From Acanthopleura granulata (taxonomy: Eukaryota; Mollusca; Polyplacophora; Chitonida; Chitonidae): DNA of 64,000 nucleotides. This document shows, one piece after another, positions 11,420 through 22,800 of the stretch (position 1 is the first letter of the stretch; each line of letters begins with the position of its first letter). A program made the position numbers and the translations under genes. Below the pieces are notes generated by a model, which searched no databases, was not told where the DNA came from, and saw nothing but the letters and a program-made list of their open reading frames with translations. Location of the stretch: NCBI GenBank assembly GCA_016165875.1, contig JABBOT010000037.1:1054001-1118000 (forward strand). Direction: 5' to 3'.

Positions 11420-13830
11420 CCCCTGGCACCGCAGTCTAAACATGTTCGGATAAGGGCTCTGTATAGAAGTAACAAATGGGTCATATCTGCTCACCAAGAT
11501 TTCCCGTAGATGGAACGCATCATATTCAAGACCTTTCGACATTTTGCAATAATAAGATTGTTTCTTCCAGACCAAGTGAGGCGCTTGTCGATGATCATAT
11601 CCAGGTATTTAAATTTAGAAAAGACTTTAGTTACACTGCCATTAAGATATGGCAGGAGAAAATAGTAAACAACACACACTCTGTCTTCACGAGTGAGAAC
11701 TTGAAACCACTCAACCTAATCCACTTCAGAATATCACCTGTTGGATGTACCTTGAAGCTGCAGAGAGACTTCCAGAGACGCACCAAACAGCTTTATCATC
11801 CGGAAACAGTGAACAGTCCGGTTTAGGATTAGCTGCTAAAGGCAAATCATTTATTGCTATATTGAACAATGTAGGTGAAAGAACACCGCCTTGCGGAGTG
11901 CCATTATCAACTGATACCACCTTTGAGTACTCTCTACCTATTCTAACTCTGATTGAACGATCTGACAACAACCTCTTATCCAGCCCAACATTTTACCACT
12001 TGTATTCATGGTTTGCATTTTAGTAAGCAATCCCCTTCTTTACAACATGTCATATGCCTTTTCTATATCTAAAGAGACTGCAGGCACAGATTCATTGGTA
12101 ATAAGTGAACGTTTTATTGTATTTTCTGGAGTGACCACATGGTCAGTAGTACATCGATTCTTACAGAATCCATTCTGCACTTTGGAAAGCAAACCATTTT
12201 TATCTATAAACCACGTGAGCCGAGTGTTAATCATTCTCTCCATATTAGAAGTTAAAACAATAGGACGATATGACTGCGGCGAAGATGGGTTCGTACCAGG
12301 CTTAGAAACGGGAATAACAGTAGGCTGCTTCCAGACAAGGGGTACCTGCATATCCATCCAAATGGTATTGTACAGAGGAATCAAAACATTGAGGCATAGG
12401 CCTGGTGGTTCTTCACCATCGAGAACACAATAATATCTTCACCAGGAGACGAGTCCTTTGTTGTATGAAGGGCCTGCTTTAGCTTCTGAAGGGAAAAATC
12501 TTCGTTCATTGGCATGCCGTCAAATGCAATGTTATCAAACTGTTGATTTTTCTCTATGTCCTCTTCATGTGACAAGAAGTCAGCACCATAATTGTTTGAG
12601 CTAGACACATAAGTGAAATTCCCTGCTAAGATGTTACAGTTTTCAGGGTTTGTAACGAAATGCACATCACCACAAATAAGGGTGCAAGCGTTGTTAGTTC
12701 TATTTCTTCCACTAATTGCTCTAATCTTTGACCACACAGACTTTACTGGTGTATTTGTATTAATGGAGGAGTAGTACTCACGCCGGTAGAGCTTCTGAGC
12801 TCTCCTAATGACAGGCTGAGCCTCTGCTTTACACCTTTTATATGCTATGATATCTTCCGGTGATCATGAACGTTGTGCTTTGTTCTTTGCTCGCTTTCTG
12901 TTTCTGACGGCATCAGCGCACTCATTGTTCCACCATGGCTCAGGGGCTGTTATCGTATCATTAGCAGATGTAAGATGTATGGACGAGATCTAGCAGCAGA
13001 ATTCATGGCCTGAACCACATTGTTTGAAAACGCATCAACATCATCACTAAAAAGACTGTTTGTAAGCGCCAGTTTGCATTCCTCTCTATATGTAAACAAA
13101 TCGACTTTGTTAATTTTCCATCGTGGAGGGTAACCCTGGTGGTTAGTATAAGGGCAGACTCCAAATCTAGAAACAGTTGGAAAATGATCACTGTCACATG
13201 GAGAATCTTGATCTGCAGACAACGACGACGCAGCCGCCATGTCATTCGAACACAAAGTGAGGTCTATTGCTGACAAATTCCCGATGCGGATGTGCAGTCG
13301 AGTGCCCGACCCGTTGTTCAGAACAACAAGACTATTATCCTCGATAAACTCACAAACTACTTCACAAATAACACCTTGAGAGCTGCCTCACATCCTGTGA
13401 TGGAGAGTTGAAGTCACCACAGATGATGTATGATCCGGTCAGAGTGCTGACCAGGGAATTCAAATCACTTACGCGCAGCTTGCTGCAAGGGTTGTACAGA
13501 TTAACAACATTAATTGGCTTGCGCGAGGACAGAGCTAACTGACAGCATTGACATTCAAAAGAATTGAATGCAGGAAGCTTTACCTCAGCGTATGAAATGT
13601 CATCTTTGAGGAACATAGCTAGCCCACCTCTCGGAGAAAAATCTCTGTCTGCTCTTTCGACCGAGTAGTCTGGAATAGGGGAATCCAAATGAGGTTTAAG
13701 GAATGTTTCTTGCAGACAAACCACAAGGGAGGGTTTCCATATCGGACATATAAAATTTAGATTCTTGTCCGTGGGCACAAAGAAACTGGACACTCAGCTG
13801 CAAAATTGGCAGCGCTATTAAGTAAGGACG
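11420..13830 (-). pseudogene. Jockey-like LINE ORF2 remnant (endonuclease and reverse transcriptase)
   Basis: Broken ORF2 of a non-LTR retrotransposon. Reading down the minus strand: an apurinic endonuclease domain with LQETFLKPH (near 13,690), GGLAMFL, VNLYNPCS, ICGDFNS (near 13,400) and SDHFPTV (near 13,185); a pre-RT region with DSSPGEDII (near 12,440); and RT motifs SYRPIVLTS (near 12,260), SLDIEKAYD (near 12,055), GTPQGGVLSPTLFNI (near 11,890) and LFPDDKAVW (near 11,805). A post-RT segment (FKYLDMIIDKRLTW) follows to about 11,550. Homology is spread over at least six segments with several frame changes plus stops, so it is dead. It stops inside the C-terminal region at about 11,420, so the 3' end and UTR are missing. 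The Jockey-group assignment rests on motif style only. Confidence 0.9.
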
Positions 13831-14084
13831 AGTTACGAGACAATAGTGATACACGTGAATATGATCCATTATTTACGGGCAGTATTTTTTTTGTTTTATG
13901 ACAGTCCAGAGCTCTGCTGTGTCAACAAGGTCACCTCCAAGATGGCGTTTGGAACATTAAGTTATCAAGTTAATGATCTCAGTACTTTTAGATGCATGTA
14001 TTTTGACACAATGGAAGATGATTCCAGTCAACAACGTTACCATACTGGACAAAGAGACTGGTGAAATGACGTCTGATTTCACAC

Positions 14085-14132
14085 CTACCTTCACCTCAGT
14101 TTGTACAGCAATACAAACTGAGGTGAAAGTAG
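14085..14132. repeat. Perfect 16-bp hairpin in the LINE
   Basis: Arms 14090-14105 and 14112-14127 are exact reverse complements, with a 6-base loop (CAGCAA). After one mismatch the pairing continues for four more bases each side. It lies at the ORF1/ORF2 side of the LINE remnant. Confidence 0.9.
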
Positions 14133-15030
14133 CTGAGCCACCACAGAGGGACGCAAAGCTTGTGGTGGTTGGGAAAGAAAATGGGCATTTACAAAGGCTG
14201 GATCTTGGGGAAAACTTAATGGATCGGAGGAAACCCTTGACTCGCTCACGCTTTTCAAAGCTTGTGCAAAGGACACCTTTTCAGTATCCTTCATGCACTG
14301 TGCCTTGTTTATTTTCTTCTGCATTGGACAACCAGCGTAAGCCGCACTGTGTCCACCTCACAACTGGCACACTTTTGCCTTTCTTTACTAGGGCACGACT
14401 CATAATCATGAGCCTGGCCGCAGCGTGGACATCTTACTTTATCTCTACACTCGGAGGCAAGGTGGTTTAGGCGTGGTACCGAAAACAGTGCAAAACAGGG
14501 GGATGTTAGGTTTCAATGTAAAAAACTCATGGTCAAGCGTAACTAAAGCTGGGAGAGTGTCAGAATCAAAAGACAACAAAAGACTATTATTATGAGAAGT
14601 GCCCTTGTATTTAGACAATTTCTGAACCTGAAAACACATATTTTTTCAAACAAGCTAGTACTTCCGCTTCCGTAACTTCTTCCCGAACACCGCAAATAAG
14701 ATCTCTTGAGGAAGATTTCCTTTGTAAACGACACTTTATGAGTCTACCCATAATATGATCTAGATTTGGGAACAAGATTATCTTTGGATTGAATCTTCTT
14801 ATCGTATTTTATGTTTCACACAGCTTTCTGTAAGGCACTAGAGAGTTTTTTTAGGGTTAATGTTTACAACAGAGGTCTCCCCTACTGTAGCCATAATTAC
14901 ATTAAGGTTCTTTACCTGATGTTCCTTGCTGTGTACAGCCCTGGTATATTTCTCATACTCGCGATCTGTACTCTGGGAGTGATCTCTGTCCCATTTACCA
15001 CCATAAGCTCCATGAACCTGGACCTCCATG
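14085..15030 (-). pseudogene. LINE ORF1 (gag-like) remnant with zinc knuckle
   Basis: Upstream of the ORF2 remnant on the same strand, two frames give ORF1-like sequence: LICGVREEVTEAEVLACL (near 14,680), then YKGTSHNNSLLLSFDS (near 14,590), then ECRDKVRCPRCGQAHDYESC with a CX2CX3HX4C knuckle (14393-14431), then KVSFAQAL (near 14,260). At least two frameshifts separate the pieces, and a stop follows the knuckle region. The N-terminal limit is uncertain: an open stretch at 14838-15029 may be the start of ORF1 but I cannot confirm it. Together with 11420-13830 this is one element about 3.6 kb long. Confidence 0.8.
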
Positions 15031-15659
15031 TCTGAATTCTAAATAGGCAAAGGCCTACAACCTAGGCCCACAAAGTAATGAATTAAACGCACTGGACAAC
15101 GAGATAGGTTATATACACACAGTTATGAACAGCGAGAATACCCTGGGGCGACTCAGGGAGAGGGTAAGACGACAGAAGCCCTAGTAAAACAAAAGTGAAA
15201 AAATGTACAGCATTTACAGGATTTGAACTTAGCACCTAACAATTCAGAGCTAACCTAAAGAAGTTAACCTAATGAAATGTAAATCCCAAATTGGCGTTTT
15301 AGCCTTACGCCAATTAAGACTACTCACACATTTACAATAGGCCCAGAACCGGCCAGGCACCAGGTGTGCTTTGAGCACTGTGCGACAACACCCAGTGACT
15401 GCCATAACAACAACAACAATAACTTAAACAAACACAAGAAATTTGCAATATTTGAAAATATAACGGCGATTTACGACTAAATAACTGCCTGCAGAGAGAC
15501 AGTAACACATGTATGCATACACACACGAGACAAGCCCAAACTAGGCAATAGTTTCACCCGAAAATTTGAGAAATATTCCATGTGAAAATACAGTCAACCG
15601 AAATCAAGGGCAGATAATCTTCCTCTTTATAACAAAGTATCAGCGTACTTTCTGGGTTT

Positions 15660-16960
15660 TCTACATCATAAAAGTCCCAATCATCATGGAGTACAAGATG
15701 CCACTTTTGTACCTTGCTTCAAGAAGAATTCAAGCCAAAGAATCCCAAGAATAGATGGAAACAATCGCTCCAGTCAAAGATGTCTCAACTTAACACATGG
15801 GATACTGAAGGTATCGATGGAATTACAGAGGCTTTAAGCATGTACCTAGATACTCTTTTGCTGGAAATAAACCGGAAGTACGGAGTATATACTGTCGACA
15901 AATACCTACAAACTTCCCATTCTGCTTCTGGATTTTTCTATCCATACAGACCAGAAACAACCGACTTTCGTCTTGTAACAGTTATTACATATTACATAAT
16001 ATCCGTTCTGTAAATAAGACTGAATTTGATTTGTACATTTATTGACGTAAGTGTTTGTGCAGTGCAGGAGATTACGGCATATTATAGCGTTCCAAGTGAT
16101 GAAAGACCTCATTATTCTCGCACTTGTCTCTCTGCGTGAAAATCGCCCAGGCCGATTCTGTGGAACGTCTGATCAACAGCGTTTGATATCTCCCATAAGT
16201 TTGTTGTCAGCCCCCCCCCCCCCCAATACACAGTCGTAGACAGTCTTCTCCTTAAATAGCTTTGTTTCAGATCAGTCTAAAGCTCAAGAACCCCGGCTCT
16301 GGAGACACAAATACGCAGAGTCTTGGAGCGCATCGTCTAGTCACTTATGAAAATTAGCGTCAATCAAAGACAGGCACTCACCACCAAGACAAATTCGTCA
16401 GGACAAGCAGTTTAACTAGGAACCTCGGAGCGTCTATCTATGGCTGAGTCGCCACTCCGGATGTTGGGAGTGCTGACTATTGTAACCTCCCGATATCTCC
16501 TCTGGCACTGGTCGGGGATCCAAGGATCTGTGATAACAACAACAGCCCCTGGCTTTGTACTAACCTTAATCAGAGGAAAACGTCAGGTTGAAGACTAAGT
16601 GCTGGGGAGTGTTGACAAAAGTTCGTGATAAATTAGCTCTGGTTTAATACAGTCAGTGTGGGGCAAGGAAGCACTTAAAGATGCCAAAGAGATGGAAATC
16701 TGCTAAAAGTCCTATTGAACAGTTTCGGAAATTTTACCACCAGAATCTTACCCATATATATCTGGATTGATGTACGTGTGTAATGTCTCGCCATGGACAT
16801 TTTGTACTCGCATTGGTTTTTTTTTCTTCCGAAAACCAGTTATCTCAAAATCCATGTGCCAATACACACCTTCACCCTAAGTTTAGAAGAGTGTAATTCT
16901 GGAAGTGTCACAACTTCCAGCCTAATAAATTTTGTTTCACATAATTTGGATACTGAACAA
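15660..16960 (+). repeat. Block T, copy 2
   Basis: Matches block T copy 1 (4070-5320) over its whole length with small gaps, starting at GAGTACAAGATGCCA. It includes a run of 14 C at 16211-16224. It follows the LINE, so the LINE stands where a Q block would be expected. Confidence 0.88.
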
Positions 16961-17069
16961 ACATACACAACTAAACCATTACACGCCCCATTCCGGCAGC
17001 ATTTAACACTGTGTCATTCCTGTGCTAAATCCGCCGTACATTCTCACTTAATACACTTTCTACGTTCTT

Positions 17070-17950
17070 TGTGATGTGCATGTAGTGGATTTGTTTTCAG
17101 GGTCGTGTCATAAGCAGCTTTAGCACTTGTCTAGGCCCTGCCACATTCAGTCCTGATAACTCTTAAATACAGCTGATCAGCTTTGAAACTATATACCGTG
17201 ATCAACCACTATTAAGGTCGTCTGGCGGGTCCTTAAAGTCAGACCAATAACTGTCAGTGCAGAAATGAAAACGGAATTCTTCACCCAGGGTGCTGTATTA
17301 ACCGTCCAGGCCAAACAGGTGGTTTGTAGTTAAAGAGAATGGCTGATTAGGGCTGAACGAGACATTGGCAGTGCTCCAGCAATACCGTGGCGATCTTTAA
17401 ATAGAAACAGCTTTCTTCTCTGTAATGGTTGGGGGGAGGGTAGCATTGAAGAAGCCTTCACTGCATCTGTGTTAGAATTCATTTTCAGTGCGTGGTGTGC
17501 ATTTTATTTCGTTAACCGCCACTTGAGTATTAAGTGTTGGTACAGAAAGCTATCTCCTTAAATTATTCTTACATTAGAAGAAGGGCAAACTCCACACTGT
17601 CTTTTTTTCTTTGACTGATTCGACCGCGCGCTCTAGGATATTTCACTTATACGATCAAGGGGAGGAGGGTGAGATAGACGAAGGGGAAAACCGGAAATAC
17701 CGGAAGACACCACTGGTGTCGGGGAAAGCGACTATCGAATTTTCCCACATGTTTTTTTTTCTCACCTTTCCTTGCGTGTCGTACTCAACAACATTGATGG
17801 ACGGCCAGTGAATTTACAAACAAACTTTGAGTCTAATCTGCCCCACGTGAGCTGCTGACTATTTCACCAGTGGCGAGGGTTAAGCGGAGTTCAGAAACGT
17901 CGAAAACACCGCCACAATGTATCAGACTGAAACAACACCAGTTGCATGTG
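17070..17950 (+). repeat. Block T2, copy 2, with old SINE
   Basis: Colinear with 5490-6360. Includes the shared decayed SINE at 17,600-17,710 (GGATATTTCACTTATACGAT), showing that the SINE was inserted before the block was duplicated. Confidence 0.85.
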
Positions 17951-18232
17951 TGTATGTAAGTATACCTTGGGTTTCATGTCGTATTCTACAATTTTTCAGT
18001 TATATGAAACATTCCTAACAGAATTTTTGTATGTACTGTATCTTGTGGCAGGGCGAGTTCATGCTACCAAATTGGTGCGTATGTATATATGTATGTAGGT
18101 ATATATACGTATATGTATGTAGGTGTGCATGTATATGTATGTGTGTGTATGTATGTATATAGTATGTATATGTGCTTGGGGTTTATGTTATATTCAACAA
18201 TTTTTCACTTATACTACAGCTGGATTAGAATA
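17943..18232 (-). repeat. TATG microsatellite between two SINE family 2 ends
   Basis: A (TATG)n/(GTAT)n-rich tract at about 18,070-18,175 lies between two antisense family 2 ends: GGTTTCATGTCGTATTCTAC near 17,970 and GGGGTTTATGTTATATTCAA near 18,178. Family 2 copies end in CATACATACATA, so the tract looks like an expanded SINE tail. The 85-codon frame across it (18089-18346) is a repeat translation. Confidence 0.8.
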
Positions 18233-19735
18233 TCCCCAAGACTACTAATACTTCTTACATTAAACTTATTATGGAGTATTTTTCGCGGACTGATCAAAAT
18301 AGTCCAGGTAAAGAAAACTGATTTCTTAGTTTACTCTTCTATTTGAGGTTTTAAATCATTATTTCAAAAGACGCCACATAGCTTCGTGTTGCAGCCAGTG
18401 CAAGGGGAATCACAGACTTATCCGTTTACTGGACAGCTGATCTATTCAGAATTGACACCGAAAAGTAAAAAAACACAAAGATTTTCCTTTCTCATCATGG
18501 CTTCTCGTTTTACATCATTGCTTAAAAGATTTCCAATAAAAACTTCCTGTTGATAAGAAAACACAGATGTAAAATCCACAGTCCAGCTGGAGATATACGT
18601 AGGTTGCAGCCTTGAGGTGCTTTCTACTAAAAGACAGGCTGTCCACTCCCTTAGACGCTTTTAGCGCAAATCGCATCAGGTGACAGATCCAGGGTAATCG
18701 GTGACAAAGTGGCTGGGAGAAACTTACATTTCTGCCTGTGGGTGTCAGGAATCACCTCGGAATGACGCTGTACACACAAATATAAAATCAACAATGCTAT
18801 ACATTTGGTACAGCGTGAGGGTCATTTTGTCCGCGTAGTGGTCCCTTCGCCGAATAATTTCCAATACCTGCTTTCAAAAAAATTCAGCATTATTCATAGG
18901 AGTTAACAAGGCCTTGTGCGGGCGCGTGGATGGAACGACGGAGTGTGCAATGAAGAATACTGGAAACTGAGTATTGCCAATTGCAATGGGTTTAGATTCC
19001 AATCGAAGGCAAAATCGTGACTTCGAGAAAAAAGAGCTCATTTGACTTTGTTGGAAGCATTGAGGCAGAGCTGAATGTTCTCCGTGATAGCGGGTTTATG
19101 TTTCCGTATTATTTCATTTCATTTACCATTTTTAGAATTCTTCTGGTGAAACGAGCTTCAAGGCCTAGGATTGTAGTCAATTTGCACAATCCTTTGTTGT
19201 GTTTTGATGTTTTCTTTGATATAAATCACTGCCTGTTGTTTTAGTTCCAAAACAATAAATAAAATACCATGCGTGCTTGAACTGAACACAAAGAAATACA
19301 AGACGAAAATTTAACACACCTACCCCCTGGCGTGAACAATCACTCTCAACTGATGTTAGCCGGAAATGCGTTCACAGAGTGAAAATTGGCATCAGGTCAT
19401 TAATTACTATGGAAATAAAAAATAACGGGATAGCTTAACGGGATTACTTGGTGTTTCTCTCAGTGTTCATGATACCGCATTAGTTGATTTTGTCGGTCTT
19501 CTACACGACCAAGTTCACACATTGTTGACACATTGTACTTTGGGCCTATATTGACATTTCAATGTAGTCAGGATTTTATTCTAAATGAACGTGGCACTCA
19601 TTAAATTCGCCTTTGGGCTTGGTCAGAATATTCAAAACAATGTTACTGAAGGGAGACCTGTCTCTTGTTGACACTTTATGAGCATCTATGTTCATTACAC
19701 CAGCATGGTTCTTTAATGAGCACGTATGATCATAG
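18220..19735 (+). repeat. Block Q, copy 3 (long form)
   Basis: Colinear with 6650-8030, ending near TTTAATGAGCACG. Contains GATCCAGGGTAATCGG, GGCATCAGGTCATTAATTAC and CAGTGTTCATGATACCGCAT. No conserved reading frame. Confidence 0.85.
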
Positions 19736-19890
19736 TGTACCTTAGATATTTATATTGTAGTGTTCGAACAGGAATTCATTTATGGACTGCGAGTTCGAAA
19801 TTTGATGTGCATATACTTGTACTATACATTATTTCTTTTATATTCCTCTGGACATTGTTGTTTTGGGTTGTTTTGAAAATATATCCCTTT

Positions 19891-20072
19891 GATTTATTTA
19901 TATTTTTATCTATTTGTTTCATTGGTGTTTTATGGCGTACTCAAGAATAATTCACTTATACCATGGTGGCCAGCATTATGGTGGGGGGAAACCGGGCACA
20001 TCCCGAGAAAACCCACTACCATCCGCAGGTTGATGGCGGACCTTCCCATGTACGGCCATAGAGGAAGCCATT
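19891..20072 (-). mobile_element. SINE family 1, partial
   Basis: GGTGTTTTATGGCGTACTCA, TTCACTTATACCATGGTGGC, CAGCATTATGGTGGGGGGAA, CATCCGCAGGTTGATGG and GTACGGCCATAGAGGAAGCC follow the family order. The tRNA-like head is missing. Confidence 0.92.
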
Positions 20073-20329
20073 AGGCTAAGATGCAAGGATGACTTTTCCG
20101 CGTACAAGGGACCATACACTGGACGCTGTAACAATTCAGATGCTGGATGAAAATACGTGGTGCCCAGTATAAGCGAATACATAAGAGTTCTCAATTTTCT
20201 CTTTCTCAACTTTCGACTAATACGTTAAAGCATTTCACCACACTCAACCTGGAACTCGCTTGCCAAGATTCCACTGAGCCAACCATTAAATACTTTCAGC
20301 GTCTGATACTGAATGGAATCAAGATTGGA

Positions 20330-20600
20330 CCTAGACATCGAAACCGACATTCGTATACCTACCGTCAACCAAAATGGGCGTTCCATTTTGACCGCAAGGC
20401 TAGTTTCCGAAACGACAAATAACAAAAACCACCAAAGAAATTAGAAAGTATATAAAATTTAAACTATTAGGACGGATTCGTGCATAGAGAAACAGTCAAC
20501 AGTTTTCAGTGATGACAAAAAGACAGAATGAATGTTCGAAGTCGATGAATAAAATCAGTATTCAACTCGTGTACTATGTCAGCATATATGGTGCTGCTAA
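20330..20600 (+). repeat. Block P end, copy 2
   Basis: Match of 1840-2140 as described there. It lies between a SINE (19891-20072) and a LINE fragment (20610-21330). A further short trace of the AGAGAA...CAGTTTTCA end is at about 24190-24280. Confidence 0.75.
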
Positions 20601-20609
20601 TGAAATGTG

Positions 20610-21330
20610 TATCTCAGTTGGGCTTTGATTGCAATTGTTCAGGCAGAATCATACACTTCAGAGGAATGACAGCGCCTCGACCCAGTAAGTGTTCTAAAAC
20701 ACGAAAGAGACAAGTTTTATGGGCTCCCCATCTGGTGCCTGAAGTAGAGCACATGTGATTAATGACCTTGAAGCACTTCATCATTATGCTTGTTCCATCT
20801 GAGAGTTCGGCAAATCGTTACACCTAGATACATAAGAGATTTGGGGTATTCTGATTGAAGTATCATTTAACAACAAATTGAAATTCAGCAGCAATCTTTC
20901 CCCAGGCGGAAATATCAAGTAATGCCTGATGGACAGAACAAGATACCTTTATCATAAGCAAGTAAACATATTCACTTTGTAGTTAAGCGCTGAGGTCATT
21001 GACGTTGTAAAGGGCCGTAGGGGAGAAAACACTACTGTGGACGTACCTTTTTCAGAAAAAATGTATTCAGTAAAAGTGTCTCTGATCCATTCGGTGGAGT
21101 TTAATTAAGACTCCTTTCAGCCATTTCATATCATATGCCTTTTCAACATCTAACGTACTGCCAACAACTCCTTAACTAAAGCCATTTTAATAGCCGTCTA
21201 GAAGTTAACAGCTCGTGCACGATCCCAAACTTTCCTCAGGGGTGTTCTTTCGGACAGTGAGAAACAGAAAATACCCCAGTATCTTTGCACGGCTTTAATT
21301 GTCTTATGTGCTACCTCTTTTCAGTACTTC
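20610..21330 (-). pseudogene. Second Jockey-like LINE fragment (RT part)
   Basis: On the minus strand, across frameshifts, I read LDVEKAYDM (RT motif A, near 21,140), SVVFSPTALYNV (motif B area, near 21,020), then HQALLDISAWGK (near 20,910), YLGVTICRTLRWNKH (near 20,800) and SEVYDSA (near 20,650). These follow the order of RT to post-RT in the LINE at 11,420-13,830, and the + strand bases near 21,128-21,150 resemble those near 12,047-12,070. Heavily mutated and truncated at both ends; no intact frame. Confidence 0.7.
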
Positions 21331-21869
21331 TAGTCTGAGATATCCACGCATAACCTTGTCCTAGAATTTTTGTTCTTTACACGCTTTCCTTAAAGGAGCA
21401 TAGTCGCCCAAATAGTAGGTATTTGTGCGTTATTACAGAATGACATGAGTATTAGGTATTTTTCTCAAGAAGTAAAAGTTACAGACTTTTCGTTAATCCC
21501 ACCACCAGCATTCTACGTTAAGTGAATGTATCAAAATAACTTAAACACCGAAAACCGAAAAAGTCTGCCAGAATATTTAAATGCCGGGCTGTAAATTCAG
21601 TTGAAACGGAACATGCCTGCAGCACTCGGTAAACCTCATATGTAAACAAACGTGGCTGATGACACGCGTAAAAGAAGGACTTACGGCACTCTCGTAACAG
21701 GGTCGACCAGAAAGAGGCGTAAAAGAGTTCAGCGGGTTGACAAGCAAGCCTAGAGTTATAATTGGTGGCCAGTTGTCGCAAAACTACTTCTTGACAAATG
21801 GGGGAAAATTTTGTTGTTGTTGCTGAGGCGGTGTTAAGCGTCGACAGGCACACGTTTCTGACTCATAAT

Positions 21870-22142
21870 AAATTTATATGTTTATTTGATTGGTGTTTTA
21901 CGCCGTACTCAAGGATATTTCACTTACACGACGGCGGCCAGCATAATGGTGGGAGGAAACCGGGCAGAGCCAGGTGGAAGCCCACAACCATCCGCAGCTT
22001 GCTGGCAGATCTTCCCACGTACGGCCGGAGAGCAAGCCAGCATGAGCTGGACTTGAACTCACAGCGACAGCATTGGTGGGAGGCTTCGGGTCATTGTGCT
22101 GCGATAGCGCGCCAAACGATTGAGCCACGGAAGACCCCCTCT
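21870..22142 (-). mobile_element. SINE family 1, near full length
   Basis: Best-preserved copy. Read on the minus strand: tRNA-like head ending in GTGGCTCAATCGTTTGGCGC (A-box like) and a box near GAGTTCAAGTCC (B-box like, near 22055), then the body with ACGTGGGAAGATCTGCCAGC and GGTTTCCTCCCACCATTATG, then GTATAAGTGAAATA-like end and AAATAAACATAT tail. This is a tRNA-derived, RNA polymerase III type SINE moved by a LINE partner. I recall related sequences from molluscan genomes but cannot give a library name. Confidence 0.93.
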
Positions 22143-22259
22143 GTGCTGTAGTCTTTTGCTTTGGTCCCAATAAGTGCACACCACCATCGCTCGTGAGGTT
22201 CTTCCTGCCGTCTAACTTAAAGTCAGTTTGAATTGACTAGTCTTTGATCACTATGACAC

Positions 22260-22800
22260 ACACGTTAAGCTCGATCCTCAGGTACAAAAATGCGCGCTAC
22301 AATGTTCTTCAGTGACTAGCCCAAGGTCGAAGGTAGTCTCTGGTAATTTAAGTTTCCCAAACAAGAACACAACGTTCACACCTTGGGTGGTTTTGTGATT
22401 CTTAACATTCCAAGAATACAACTTTTCGTACCAAGACTTAGTCCACATGAGTACATTAAAGAAAATAAAATGCAATCCCCATACTAAAAATAGTGATCCC
22501 CATGTTGAAAAGAGGGTTGCTTCTATTTCTAGTCCACCATCATGTGGCTGAAATACTGCTAATGTGACGATAAACCTCAATCATTCGTTGTATTTAAATA
22601 GAGCTACCATACACCTGTGTGACCTGTGCTGTTAATACAGCAGTCTGAGTGAATGATTCCGTGTTCATTTCTGGACTAACTGTTATCAGTCTGACCTTTA
22701 GGAGCCGGCCGAACCACTTGGATAATGGTCGACCACGGTGGAAGGTTTTAACGCTTAATCCGTGTTAAGACCAACTATGTCTGATTGCGACCGAGCCTAG
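22260..22800 (-). repeat. Block T2, inverted copy 3
   Basis: Reverse complement matches 17,120-17,590: TCTGACCTTTAGGAGC against GGTCCTTAAAGTCAGA, the CTGCTGTATTAAC string, and GCATTTTATTT followed by AAGT(G/C)TTGGTAC. Open frames on the minus strand here are not conserved in the + copies. Confidence 0.75.

Noticed and set aside
13973..14470. 165-codon open frame on the + strand
   Set aside because: It is antisense to the LINE ORF1 remnant, whose zinc knuckle on the minus strand explains the sequence better.
15215..15235. GGATTTGAACTT, resembling the T-arm end of a tRNA on the minus strand
   Set aside because: No matching acceptor stem or A-box at the right distance; possibly an old SINE trace, not a tRNA gene.
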